From assembly GCA_965153455.1 (NCBI GenBank), contig OZ234501.1:13392001-13456000 (forward strand): 64,000 bases of DNA, in the 5' to 3' direction. Position 1 is the first letter of the stretch, and the number at the start of each line of letters is the position of its first letter. Both the position numbers and the translations under genes were made by a program. The notes below the pieces were generated by a model that made no database searches, had not been told where the DNA came from, and saw only the letters and a program-made list of their open reading frames with translations. Origin of the DNA: Sphagnum compactum. Taxonomy: Eukaryota > Bryophyta > Sphagnopsida > Sphagnales. Positions 47,371-60,050 of the stretch are shown in pieces.

Positions 47371-49814
47371 TTCTTCGTCGTCGTATGCGCACTTCGTTCG
47401 GTAACTGTGTTTGTGCAAATATCAAAGAACATTACCGATCTGATGAAACATGCTCCTCGGCTGGCAATGCCGCGGGTTGTTCGCATCACTCCTGCAGTAA
47501 GACCAGCCCGCGACAGACATGTGAAGAGTTCGTAAGCATGTGAAGTTCTCGCCTGATCACAGGAATAGATAAAGCTTATTACTCCTGCAATCGTGCTTGG
47601 ACTCAAAGTATATCATTCTCGAGTATATAAGATCCAGCAGCCACCTTGAGAACAAAGAAAGTGCCAGATCTGTAGTTACAGAAGATCTTTCTGTCTGGTC
47701 TGGGATGGGACAGGTGAGTCTATCGCGAGGTTGTTTGGCGTCATCATGCCCAAAACCGTTGCTCAAGCAGGTGAAACAAAAGTTCCTATGAAGAAGAGGA
47801 AGGCAGCTGAGGAGAGTTTTGAAGAGCAGAGCTCAAGGAAAGCTTCACACACATACAGGGATGTCCCTAATGTAAGCAAAAGCTTCAAAATCCATCATGC
47901 AAGATATTGATTAATATTGTTTTTGTTACAGCCAAGTCATTGAACAGATATTGTTGACAATCCTTTCTGCACAAGAAAGAACCGTAGGATAGGAAGTTAC
48001 GTAAGTGGTGTCAGAGGATTTTTGACTCCCTTCACACCCAAGATCTGTGCTTTCAGCAGCTTGTTGCACTTTCAGCAAGTTCTCGGTGTTTTCTTGAAGC
48101 TTGTGTAATCCCAGCAATTTGCTGAAAGACAGATACCACACAAGATTTGAGTGCTGCCTCGTTTCTGAAATGTTTCTTCTAATAGCTTTTTGATCTCTGT
48201 GTGGGTGTGTACAGGTTACCAAGAAGAGAATCGGAAAGAAAGCTGTGGAAGGAGCCAAGCCATTTCTTGAGAAAGGACTACAGAATGATCGCATTGATCT
48301 TAGACAGTCTCTATCTGACCCATCGATGGATTCTGGGTCTAGCCTCAGAGACTCAGAAGAACCAGGGGAAAGGCAGATTGTAAATCAAAAGCAGTCAAAG
48401 ACAATGACTGGTGAGGATTTGGATGGGAACGTGACATGGACTGATGAGTCTGTGAAGTTTTTGCTTGACACCTATGCTGCTGTACATCAGCGGCTGGGGG
48501 AGCAAAGCAATGGCCAAGTCAAGTACCAGAAGAAGTGGATGTCGATTCTCTGGGCTATGCAGCAGAGATTTGGGAAGCATTTCACTAAGAAGCAGTGCCA
48601 GAGCAAGTATTGGTGTGTGCGACGGGAATGCACCGATTATTGGTACGTGGTTTTTAAAATTTGTATGCCAGCTGCAATCTGCATGAGTTACCCTGATTCA
48701 GACACCATTGCATCCTTTGGTCTGTCCAACTGGCTTGGGTTTGTACTTTCTTTTGGAAGGGAGTGCAAGTGATTTTTCTGATTAGTAGTGTACATGACAG
48801 CTAGTTTCTCATTGCAGATATTGCTCAATTGCTGAGTCTTGTTCAGGTGGGTGTGTAATGCTCTGCTGCTGGTCAACACATACAACTAATAGAGATGTGG
48901 GATGTTAATTAATATGGAAATGGTTGGGATGTACTTCAGGGATATGTCCTCCAAGCTCTCTCAGAGCGATCCCTCCTGGAATCCCAACGTTGCTGGAAGG
49001 GAGCTTCTCAAGCCAAAGTTCTATGATGTATGGTATGAAGTATCTGAAAAGGCTCAGGTACACAAGCCAAGCTGTGGAACTGGAGGAGACTCAATGGGAG
49101 GGGAAGAGGGACTCACTGCTGACAGTGGTCAGAACCCATTGAAGAGCCAGTTGGCAAGGTGTCTGAGGAAGGAAGAAAAGTCCTCAATACATGAAGTGCA
49201 AGATTGTGGTAGTACAATAAGAGAGATGCAATGGCTCATGCAGATACAGCTGCAGGTATGCTCTTCGGTTAAGAGATTGTTGCAGTAGTTCCATTAAGAA
49301 GGCTGTAGACAAACTTTAGTGTTTCACTAAATTTTTTTCATTCTTCAATTGTTTTGGATTAAGCAAGGACTGGTCACCGATGACCCTGTTGTGGAGTGTC
49401 TTGTGGAAGCCAGGTTGTTACCATTCTGTTGTTCTGTCTACTAATCAGAATAGACTGAAATTGTGAGCACCTCAGTTTTCCTGTACATTAGTGGGTCTTG
49501 CAGTGAAGTTGCTCTCAAAACTTGTGTACTGTACTCCTTTCTGATGAAAAGAATATTGTTCTTTGTTGCAGGCATCAGAGAAGAGAGAGGAGGCCATGAA
49601 GTACCGGACAGAGCTCATGATGGAGCTCTTGACACAGCACATGGAACATGTGGAGAAGAGGGTGAGCAACTCAGAAGAAAATCAGCAACCCCACCACTAT
49701 TTGCTTGAGCGCATCAATGACAAGCTAGAGAAAGTGATTGATGGCTTCACAACACTGAATGAGAATCTCTCCATAGTTACATACCAAATTTCCAAGACAT
49801 TGGAGACATGTTAA
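46971..49814 (+). CDS. Myb/SANT-like (trihelix-like) DNA-binding protein
   Basis: Probable nuclear transcription regulator. The model has six exons: 46971-47181, 47428-47496, 47714-47871, 48215-48642, 48940-49255 and 49572-49814, giving 474 aa with consistent phases. Exons 4-6 are secure. Exons 2 and 3 are less so (the acceptor of exon 2 is weak). The N-terminus is acidic (RDEEADCERSG, DDEIIDDSQDS). KVPMKKRKAAEE is a probable nuclear signal. The DNA-binding domain starts at TWTDESVKFLLDTY and has the tryptophans KKWMSILWAM, then FTKKQCQSKYW and, across the exon 4/5 junction, TDYW|DMSS. It ends near WNPNVAGRELLKPKFYDVWY, as in Myb_DNA-bind_3/trihelix domains. The last exon is Lys/Glu-rich and heptad-like (ERINDKLEKVIDGFTTLNEN), probably a coiled coil for dimerisation. 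The target genes cannot be told. Confidence 0.82.
47321..47368. repeat. (GA)n microsatellite in intron 1
   Basis: About 24 GA units lie in the first intron of the Myb/SANT-like gene, preceded by GTGAGTGAGTGAGA. It keeps several frames open locally and explains the Arg/Glu-repeat peptides there. Confidence 0.9.
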
Positions 49815-50790
49815 CATTGGGTAACATAACATTGTCCATATACATCAGAACTTTCTCCAGTAGATTTGTCTCCTTAACCTTGCAAACCATGTTTTGTTCA
49901 CAATGATTTGTGGGCTAAGGTTCATGTGAAGTGGGGTTGTTGTTGACCCCAATTTCTGGTTTCAATCCTTTCCCTCTCTCACCAGTTAGTGCTTTTTGAG
50001 CTTGCTTGCTTTCAGAGGACAGATTATGTAAATGCGTTCGTGACTCATGGAGTGAAAGCATTCTCTTTTGAGGCCTTGGCTAGGTGCCCCTCAGAGAGTT
50101 GAAGCTCTTCCATGATTACATGCGCACTAGTTACTGAAGCTGATGATCAAGTACTCCTGCTCCTACTCAAACCAACATAGGTAGGATCTCTTGTGAGACT
50201 GATGAATGATAATCATGAAATCAGTATCAGCAGGAGATGTTCTTATATGTTTGTGATGATTCTCTTGCTCCATCTGCTTCTATGCCGTTTCCATTGATGC
50301 AACTGAGTGTGGCATTCTTGTCAAAGTGAAATATGCATACACCTTCTCAATCTTTGAGCCCTTTCATCTGGTTGATGATGATGATGACTCTTCTCCATTT
50401 ACAAAAGTTCCTTCCCGGAAGATCCTCCTCTACTTCGATGCCTTACGTTTCTTTATACAGTAAGACAGCATGAGAATCCTTTGACGTTTGTTGAGTGTGT
50501 TTTGGATAAACCATGGTGTTAGAGCAGCAGCTCCATCCACACACTGTTTGCATGTTGGACTCTACCAATATCTACCCTATCCAAAATAGTGTGTCAGTTC
50601 TTACCCCATCGTCGCCTGTAAACATGAAATTCTTAGTGAAATCCTGAATGGTGTAGAGTGAGGATCAGTTAAATGACCATCACATGGGTCAATCCTTAAC
50701 AAACCAAAACCAATCATTTTGTTTTCCTTGTCCTTAAGGGAAGAACTTATCATGTGCATATTTGCAAGTCCAAATTCAATTTCACGAGAT
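49815..50790 (+). other. 3' flank of the Myb/SANT-like gene
   Basis: Probable 3' UTR and downstream spacer. No further coding exon, RNA gene or clear polyadenylation signal was found. Composition is balanced up to about 50500, consistent with transcribed sequence. Confidence 0.4.
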
Positions 50791-50792
50791 TT

Positions 50793-51075
50793 GAAGCTTG
50801 GACTTCATCCAAATTACTGTTAACATTTAAGCCTGGCGCCTGGACTACGTCAAAAAAATTACTAATTGCATTTAAAGCCTGACTTCATCCAAATTACTAT
50901 TTCGTTTTGACGCCTGGCTTCATCCAAATTACTATTTACTTGTGAAGCCTGACTTCATCCAAGTTACGAGTTACTTTTGAAGCCTGACTTCATCCATATT
51001 ACGAGTTACTTTTGAAGCCTGACTTCATCCATATTACGAGTTACTTTTGAAGCCTGACTTCATCCATATTACGAT
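50793..51075. repeat. 35-bp minisatellite, eight copies
   Basis: The unit contains GAAGCCTGACTTCATCCA and TATTACGAGTTACTTTT. GCCTG anchors recur near 50831, 50877, 50912, 50946, 50981, 51016 and 51051. The last three copies are nearly identical and the left ones are diverged, so the array seems to have grown at its right end. Confidence 0.85.
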
Positions 51076-51175
51076 TTACACAACATAGCAATGTGTGCTG
51101 CTCTTAGCAATCAAGCAAACAAATAGAGATGCTACTAGTTTCAGGATCTTATTTGCAGTGATTTTATTTTTTTGA

Positions 51176-51400
51176 GTGAATTTTTGCATTTTTTTCAACC
51201 TGAAAAATATGATTTTGACACATGCAAAGGGTTTTGGTTCTTATTTGCCAGATTTTAAAAAGAATATTAATTCACCAGATTTCTACAACAGGTTCCAGAA
51301 GATAGCCAAAATTTATAAGAATTTTTTCTACTTTCATATCTGGCGTATAGCAAAAATTTGGCTAGATTTTGTTGTGGATGATCACCAGTTTGGCGACAGC
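51176..51400 (+). repeat. Dispersed palindromic element, copy 6, longest
   Basis: This copy shows the family's wider context in order: ACCTGAAAAATATGATTT (51198), TTTGCCAGATTTTA, TTCACCAGATTTCTAC, GATAGCCAAAATTTAT, then CGTATAGCAAAAATTTGGCT and GTTGTGGATGATCACCAG ending TTTGGCGAC (51345-51398). Parts of each occur between 45.2 and 45.9 kb in the same order. A 152-aa frame crosses it, has no known domain and is not supported. Confidence 0.6.
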
Positions 51401-52792
51401 CAATACAAAATAAAGCCAATAATGATAACAATAACAATAACAACAATAATAATAATTTTATGTTTTAAATTTCTTTTACAAAAGAGCTTTGCTTCTTTGG
51501 TGCAGATGATCAATAGGGATTGGAATAGTGAAATATTGGACAAGAATTGGGATGAAGGTTCACAGGGTTTTGCAGGAGAGAAATGCAAAAATCTCCCATC
51601 ACTAGGAGACTCTGGTTATAAGACAAAGTCATAATCAGGACAGTTCTTATGCATTCTCTTCATTACCATAGAGGCATATGCTAGAGCCAACCAGACAAAC
51701 ACTCTGTCCCATTCGCCACAGAAACCATTGATATGAGGATAATATTCCAGCCCACTTTGTGGTCACTGCACATGCTAGATCAACTTTCAAGCACTACATT
51801 TACACAACTGCTGCAAGCCAACCACATTCCACTGGCATATCATAATGCAAAAAACAAGCATACTGTATCATATGCGAGATTTCTGAGCTGGGACTCTGAA
51901 CACCCTATGTGAAAACAATGAAAGATTAAAAGCAAGAGAAAATCATGCTGAAACAGGACGCAAGAAACTAGGCCAATGTTTTTGTCATTCCACTTGTAAA
52001 GAAATTAGAGCAATCTGCACTTCTGCAAAGAAATCTGAACCACAACCATAAAGGATCCTAAAGAGAGAAACAAACTTGTTGGACAAGAAGAAAAATCAAA
52101 TGTAAAATTTCCCACAATCCTCTTTGCATATATATACTTACATTTCATCAAGATTGCTGCTGTCTTCTTCTTCCCACAATTAAAATTGACGAGACTACAA
52201 ACCCCCCTCAACTGAACCTGTAAAACTGACTGTAACATTTTGAAATAATAGGTTTGTCTCTTGGAGCTGTATTTAACAACAACAAAGAATCAGCAACCAA
52301 GGACAAATTGCTGCATCTATTCAACAACCTAGGTTTTTCTGGACGGACCTACCTACCAACCAACCAACTGTGCACAAATAGAAGAAAAAGAAAACCCCAC
52401 TTTGGTTCCGCAAATACCAATATTATGCTTAATCACTCATTCTTATACCCTTGGGGTAATGACTCGGAACAGAAACTCTAAAGATACCCTCCATGGCAAA
52501 ACCTTCCATGGCCCCCCAACAGCCTTTCTTATCTATGGATCAATCTCACTTCCCTGTTAAGCTACTGACTATGACATACTTCAAGGTGGACTTCAATCAA
52601 AGGCCTGATAAACCTGCATCAATAAATACAGGATTGCAAGTGCCTAAGATGTCTACCATCTACCTTTAGCATGTGAACAATGGTGCTGCTGTGCAACTGA
52701 AGCTGTAGAAAGGTTGTAAACCAATATCAAGCAAGCTGACAATGTGGGTAAAGGCATTGATAAGGTACGGGAACTGATCAAGATATGCTGTA
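51401..52792. other. Spacer and 3' flank of the ANTH gene
   Basis: No gene is recognised. The right part (about 52250-52792) is probably the 3' UTR of the minus-strand ANTH gene that stops at 52793. Confidence 0.4.
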
Positions 52793-55700
52793 TCACAGCA
52801 GCCCAGGATTCCCAAAAGGGTTCTGGTATTGAGGAGCAGGCAATGCCAATTGACCTGGGACAGGTTGCATTTGAGGAGGAGCTCCTGTACCATATGGATA
52901 TGGTGGAGGAGCAGATACTACTCCATATGGATTACCAAAAGGGTTCGGGCCGGTGGGTGGTATCCCCATCATCTGTTGCTGCTGGTGCTGCTGCAGCAAC
53001 ATAGCTTGGTGTTGCTGCATCATGGCCATCTGCACGTTGGATGGTGGTGCAAAACTGTCTGACGCCAAGAATGGATCCCTATGCTGGACAGGTGGCATTC
53101 CTGGACCTCCTTGGAATGGGCTAGGTGTGACAGTATTCATGCCCATGTTGTAGCTGTTTGGGGCTACACCATTGGGACCCCGCCGTTGCAATGCATCATC
53201 ATATAGGCTGTCAAGAGTCAGCTTATCAAGACCACCCGCCTACAAAAGCAATGTTATCAGTTGTCAGCATCCCCATAAGCTTCCATCACCTACCAGAAAT
53301 CTCTAACAAAGTATCTCCAGATTCCATATATGGACCCAATAGAGTTTGCTCCAGGGTGTATAGAATAGCATGGTAGTCATGCAATGTTCCTTACTACAAA
53401 ATGTTTAATCCTCACCAGTTTAAAGGCAAGATCCATAGAAAACAAACACAAAATAATCATGAAATTTTCACCCCAGAAAGTCTAGGAGGGCTTAAACTAT
53501 GCCACAGGATCTCTGACTATGGTTTACATGGACGCAGGGATAAGGACAGATGTACTGATGCTGTTCCCTGTCGCAAATAGGCTGCAGTATCCCCTAATAA
53601 GGATCTGAAACTCATGCAGAAATTGTCAAGTAGTTTTAATAATCCTCAGTAGGAGGTTCAGACATGTCTAAGACTTTGTTCTGTAGGCTTAGTTAACAGT
53701 GCTCTACATATATTCCAGACAGTGAAATTACAATATCATGTGGCTTATCTAGTTTCTCTTATTGACCTGCATTTAGCACAGATGGGACAGTACTGGCAGC
53801 CTGCTGGGTTTCCCAGAAGGAAACAATAGACAGAGGGCTTTCCATTTTGGGTTAGTGACCAGGCCATTGATCAAGACAGTGTGAGAGAATCATGTGGAGA
53901 GAATGTACCAATTTGCTATTGGTAGCAACGCTTGCATTATCAGTGGGACTTGTTACCAATGCAAGCTCCCAGCCTGTCGTCCCGTTTGCACTATATGCAG
54001 ATCCATTACCATTTGCAGTAGTACCTGATCAACATGACTCAAAAAATGTCAAGGTGTATAATACTTGGTACCCTAGTAAGATGACACTCTGCCCTGTATG
54101 GAGAAAAAGGAAGATTATACATAAGTTCAATGTTCACTAATCAAAACTTTCTCAGCAACTGCAAAGCAATTTCAAAGAGAAAGGAGCCCCAAGCCCATGA
54201 CAATTTTGACAGGAAAGAGATCTCCATCCTGGATGTGCTCACTAAGCCCATAGATTCTTTGATGTTTTTCTAGAACAATAGATAATATTGCTAGTAGACT
54301 AGAGCTTCCTGAGTCATCATATAACAACTCACTTTCAGGAACAATAGCAAGTGCCAATGCATTACTCTCCTCCAATGCAGCTGCATTTGGTAGATCCTCA
54401 TCCAAACCCTGCAACACTCATGACAGAATCAGCTAGTCCCTTACCAGATTTACACCCATATGTCTGCTTGTCATGATCAACCATACTCTAGTTCTGGGAT
54501 ACCACTTTGTGTACTATTCAAAGTCCAAACAAGTGACTAGGGTCAAGGTCTTCTGGGCCAACTTGGTGCCCTGAGTGCACAACTAGCCCAGAAATACATA
54601 GCAAACCCAAAGGATGGTCTGCAACATGGACTATGACGACCCAATTGTAGTACTGCTACTGCATTGAAAATGGACCAGTTAGTGCCCACATTTGCAAACA
54701 GAAATAATTGTCTGCATCCAAATAACCTGCAATTAGTTGCAGAACTCAAGAAGTATGTCTGGCAGAGCTTTGAATGAAAAACCCACCAGAAGATCACCAA
54801 CTGGTTCAACTGGTGGAGCTGGAGGAGGTGCTGTTTCTGGAAGAGGTTCAGCCTTAGGTGATGCAGTCTCATAAACTTCCTCCTTAACATCAGATGATGG
54901 AGTTAGCTGGATGCTTGGTAGGGACTGCTCCTCATTTTCCTATTCCACAAAGTTTGCAAAAAGAAATCAGTTATTTTAAAAGCACAGGTATATTGTCATT
55001 CCAATGAAACCTATCAGAAGAGTCCCCAGCACTTGAGAAAGTGAGTTGCATCACTTACAGGGACATCTTTCAGATACAGTGTTCCACTTGGTGCTGCACG
55101 AGGAGCATCTTTCACATACTCTTCCATGGTGGAGAGGAAGGACTGTGGAGGCTGCATCACAAGATGTGGATTTGTTGCATCAGATCCCAAGAAGCACTGA
55201 ACCACATAACCAACATCAAGTTCTAAGAAGTTCATAAACAGACCTATTTAACAAAATGGTTCCAGAGTTTAGGAAAAGGCATCCTCAAAATAAGACCCTC
55301 ACTTTCGTAAACTTGTGTTACTAAAGGGGGAAGATAGATTGCAGGCAAATGACACCATCAAGAAAATCAACCTACCTGCTCAAGGGTAGGAAACTGGAAG
55401 CTACGAGCAAGGTCCAGGCCCTTGCACACCTCATAAAACTCTGACAATCGGTCAGCCTGCAATGATAAATTTTGGACACACTACCCACGATAAGTAAACC
55501 CTTCAACAGAACCAAACATCCTACTTGAAAGAGAGTAATGGCAGATCTACTAAACTTAGACAAACTTTTGCACCAGTGATCAATTACTATGGGTCTACTA
55601 AACTTAGAAGCTATGCCAGGTGCAACAAATGCTGGTTCAAATGAAGACCCTACTAGTGGAAATAAGGGGACTGAACAGAAAAATGTTCATCCCATGAAGC

Positions 55701-58700
55701 ATGACCTTGCAACAAAATGAGGAAGCCAAACAAAAAAACTTATGAAATTGCAGATAATTCTCCACAACATCTTGAAGGTAACATGACAATGAGTGCAGTC
55801 ATGACCTTATGAGGGTTGCTCACAAGGTGTCACACCATCAACTTCATCATGTATGGCAGTGACGAGCTGACAATATTGCCATTGGACAGACACACATCTA
55901 CTTTCATATTAAAATTTTCATAATCTCTGCAAGGACTAGATGTCAACTTTGGTTATAGGCCCATAACCTGCACTCCAGCTCGCTTATATATCTCAAGTGC
56001 TTTTGAGGCATCAACTCTCTGCATTTCAAAAAACTGCAGACAAGAAAACTATTTAGATTGAAAATAAAACAACATTTGGGTCTGAGAGATATCATTTGAG
56101 TTTACAAAGTGCATTTTTGGTACATTTGATAAGAATGGAATAGTGGTGAAACCAAAGACTAAGTCAGAGACCAAGCCTACCTTGTCAACCAGGTTGATGA
56201 TCCCATCATTGATTGCACGATACAATTTGAAGCTTTCCTTCAACACCTGTGCAATAAAGACATGCTCAGAGATTTGAGTTCCCAAAATTGGATTTCAGCA
56301 TGTACTGAACTTTTTAAAACCCAACTCTGCTCTAAACACACAAGCGTCATGTAAATTCAAGGAGAAATCCCCCACATACTTACCAAACCCAGTGCAGCCT
56401 GAATCACATAATTGCTGATAGCAGCTCCTTCAGGCTGCAAATGATCCACATATAGCTCAGAGTCTATTTATGCAAGTGAGTCAAAAAGCATAAAATTTTG
56501 ACATCAGAACAAGCTACCAAATCACTCTATTCCACATCTCATCCTGACTATAAAATCTGCATGACCATATGTAAAATAAGATGATAGGATCACATTGAGA
56601 AAGGATTCTTCTATGGAATCTAAACTAAGGCTCTTCTTACACATGGAGAATAACACTGACTGTTTTAAAGCGGTACCTGGCAGCCCATGAGACGATGCAA
56701 CAGTTGTTGTAAAGCAGGCAAATGTTCCAACAACTCCACAGTGTCCAACTCTCTTGTCCTACTGTGTCCCTAATGGTCACCAAAACCATCCAATGGTTAT
56801 ACACTGAGTTGCAAAACCAAGAAAGTCTGTGTGCATCAACGCACTCCCAAAGCAAAATACTGCATGACCCACTATGCAGATCCCCAAAACCCTGTGGAGC
56901 AAAGCAATTCTATGAAACCAAGCAGTAAAAGAAGGCAGAACGAAAAGTCTGTAAGAAATATTTTAAGACTGAGAACTTCTCCTTACTTTTAAATTTAACT
57001 CAAACTGTATAGCATTCAGAGATAACCCAATAATCAGGTTATGATGATCTCAGATCTGAAAATGGATCATCAAATAGGGCAAAGAAGGAAGGAAACCCTA
57101 AAGGACTTAGAAAACAACAACAAAACCAAAAAAAACAGAAGAGCAAAGTTCTTTTCAAAGTCTTGATGGACAGAGATTGTCTATGGTTGTCAAGATAGAA
57201 TCCTTACTGCTGCACGCTCTGACTCCACATCATATCTCAACACCCGAAAGCATTCGAGTCGCTCTTCCAAGTACAGTGCATAGGTACGTACCCATGCTGA
57301 GTAGTCCCAAGCTGTGTACCAACAACACCCATATTATTCCAGAGGCCAACTTTGGTCATATTCTGGCAAGCACTCAATTATAACAAAATGTCAGTTTGAC
57401 CAAGCTGCCTTTACCCTGCATGTCAAAAGTTTGGTTATACCCTCAGAAGGAAGAGCCTACAATATGGCATACACTGATTACCCAGATGCCAAATGCTCAT
57501 ATTGCACAACAGGGAAAAAAAAAATAGAAAAACATGCACACCATTTGGACTTGAGTCATCCTTGAAGTTGGATAGATTGAGGATATGGCCCCGATTGCGA
57601 GAGTAATTGATGAGTTCCTCTCGAAATGTTGGGTCTCCTTCTCTCAATGTTCGATGAATGACCACCATTGCCTTCAAAGCAACCTGTACCATGTACACAA
57701 CACTCAATATCAACAAGCAACCACCAATGCATGGAACTCAAACCTGAATGAAGAATCTCGTGGAAGCACACAGCTGACTGTGCCTACTCAGCCTTCTATT
57801 TCTGGTTAGAAATAACAAAACATAGCTTTTTAGGGAGAATGCATCCAACACGAATCAGGATGTGAGAGTTACAGCATGTTTGTTCTTCAACCATTGCAGG
57901 GATAGCCTAACCTCTACACATCGACATCCTGGTTAACTCAATTCTCTGTAGTTTTGGCAACTGTTTTATCAAACCAGTCTCTAGAGGTGATATCCACCAT
58001 AACATCAGTCATTCCCAACTGTCCACCTCCAAAGACCATGGAATACTAGCAAACTGGGTGACACAGCATTGTCCTACTTGGTAACCAACACCAGCTATTT
58101 CACATTGCTGGATCATGTTTCCCTATCCCTAAATCCAAATTTGCCATCAACCTCTAGTCTGGATGAAAATGAAGAACAGACTTTACCGTCCAATTGTGAG
58201 TTTTGGCAATTCGCCTAGCAAGAGCATTTATGCAATATGCCACATCTGCCCGCGGCCTTGATGCTGAGGTTGCAACGAAGATGCCTGCCGAGCTCATAAG
58301 ATAAACAAAGCACAAGCATTAACACAATCCATCCAACATGCTAGTTGCAACCACCACTTCAACATCAACTTTGCCTGGATCAACCTTCACAAGAGAGAAA
58401 ACTCACTTCGCACATGCTTCTCCTTTGGAGGGCATTCCACATGATTGGTTGCTTTCACAACTGCAATGTCAAGGTCCTGCCATGCTCCAATATTGTCCAA
58501 TCAGTCACATGCACACCAACCAACTGCATGGCATCTCCATATTGTCCAGATATCCAGAACAAACAAAACAAACAGATATCCAGAAACCCTTCACAGATGT
58601 CATCAAGAACCCAAACAGTACTTCCAAGAACCAGTCCTGTTCAATCAAACAACACTCCAGCATCTGGAAAATGCATTTAGGTTATCAACAATCAAGTGCT

Positions 58701-59267
58701 GGACTCTTCCGATGGCTATCAGAATGTATGTGTGAAGTCTCCATTATGCTCCCTGGTCCAGTCTAAACACTGACATGTAAAGCTCATGCATGAAATCCAA
58801 TAGCCAGATTTTGCACCATGCCAGATTCATCAAATTTACATCTCGATTTCCTCAGGATAGCAACCAGAATCACCTGGTGTAGCTGAGCCCATGCATGCCA
58901 ACATGGACAACCTTTAAGAGACAATCCAGCAAATTCAAGCAGCATTGTTGGACACAGAGAACGTGCTTCAGGCTACAGTCCATTCCCCCTATCCCTCGGA
59001 GTACAAAAACCCGTCCACTGACGATACTGCCACAACCGATAAGGTGGCGGGTGCCCTCTAACTAGCGCAACCTTCAAGGGAACAGCGGCAACAAGCTCGG
59101 AAATTAAGACACGCGCTCGCATCCAGTGCACTTTCACTACACTACTTCGGTCATATGCAGAAACTTGCCTTGTAAGTGCTGTTGACCTTGGCAAGCCCAA
59201 CCTTGGTAGAGTCCTTGATCGCACCGAGCGCCTTCCGCAAGCTCCCTTGCGTCGATAGTCCCGCCAT
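52793..59267 (-). CDS. ANTH-domain clathrin assembly protein (AP180/CALM-like)
   Basis: Endocytic adaptor that binds phosphoinositides and clathrin at the plasma membrane or trans-Golgi. I read 16 exons: 59267-59169, 58476-58407, 58284-58187, 57683-57542, 57311-57208, 56891-56872, 56761-56677, 56434-56384, 56246-56181, 56033-55968, 55456-55376, 55151-55059, 54939-54787, 54408-54333, 54024-53909 and 53239-52793, about 588 aa. The start [19 protein letters not shown] is typical. [16 protein letters not shown] is the phosphoinositide-binding motif, followed by [60 protein letters not shown] and [17 protein letters not shown]. The tail has the clathrin-box-like VGDLLGLDEDL, the plant signature [16 protein letters not shown], two NPF motifs and Gln-rich runs. 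Intron 1 is GC-AG (TACAAG|GCAAGT). The exon 6/7 junction does not resolve with GT-AG. All other junctions are canonical and in phase. Confidence 0.9.
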
Positions 59268-60050
59268 CTCTGTTAACCGCCCCCCAGTTTCAACCACAGC
59301 GCGCAGCAAAAGTGAATCGTCCGCGTAACAGATCCCCTGCTGCTGCCGATGGCTACCGTTCCTGGCTCTCCAACATGCCCCCCTCTTTTCTTTTGCCTCC
59401 CGAGACCGGCCTAGCTCGTCGCGTTATTCGGCTCTTTTTTTCCCTCCGATTCGACGCCACAAAAGAAGCCCGGAAGAGGCGACAGAGCTGAGAGATAAGC
59501 GATCCTTACGTTGCTGCTCGCGGAAGTTCAATAGGTTTTGCTCTGAGATTCCTAGTGTACAAGCTCCCGAAAAACGTCCCAAAAAGATGGATCGAGCCAA
59601 CTGCAACTACAAGTACTTGAACAAGATTGCCACGTAGATTTTTCTGCTAACAAAGGGATCCAAAGCTTACGCGTAGAGCAACATCAAAGGGACGGACCCC
59701 TAAGACCTTGCAAATCTCTCACACACCGCACATCCGCACACAGTGTAAGAGAGAGAGAGAGAGCGAGCGAGCGAGAGAAGAGACAGAGCACGCAAAACAA
59801 GAGATGAAGAAGACGACCGGTTCCAAAAACATTCCAGCTCCGGAATGTCGTAGCTTCTGTTGCCACGACAGTTCCGCGAGCGTTCTGCGTGCACAAGTGC
59901 ATTTCTGGCCAACCAGTTTGATTGGCATTTCAGCATCTTTTTCTGTAAGGTTCTTTGCCGAAGCTTCTCGCGTAATCAGCAGTAGGTAGGTAGGTTCCGC
60001 GTGGAACCGAGTATTCCCTCCGGCCCGGCATTTACGGAGGCGACCCATAA
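59268..60050 (-). promoter_or_regulatory. 5' leader and promoter region of the ANTH gene
   Basis: Balanced to GC-elevated DNA upstream of the ATG at 59267, with a (GA)n-like run at 59746-59776. Frames on both strands here are short and overlapping and show no domain. The composition drops sharply to AT-rich at about 60050, marking the likely end of the promoter region. Confidence 0.4.

Noticed and set aside
48785-48850. Possible short exon in the Myb/SANT-like gene after CATTGCAG
   Set aside because: Including it creates an immediate in-frame stop, whereas joining exon 4 (48642) directly to 48940 restores TDYW and keeps phase.
59684-60048. Overlapping frames upstream of the ANTH gene
   Set aside because: They are short, mutually overlapping on both strands and pass through a (GA)n run. 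The region is better read as promoter and leader.
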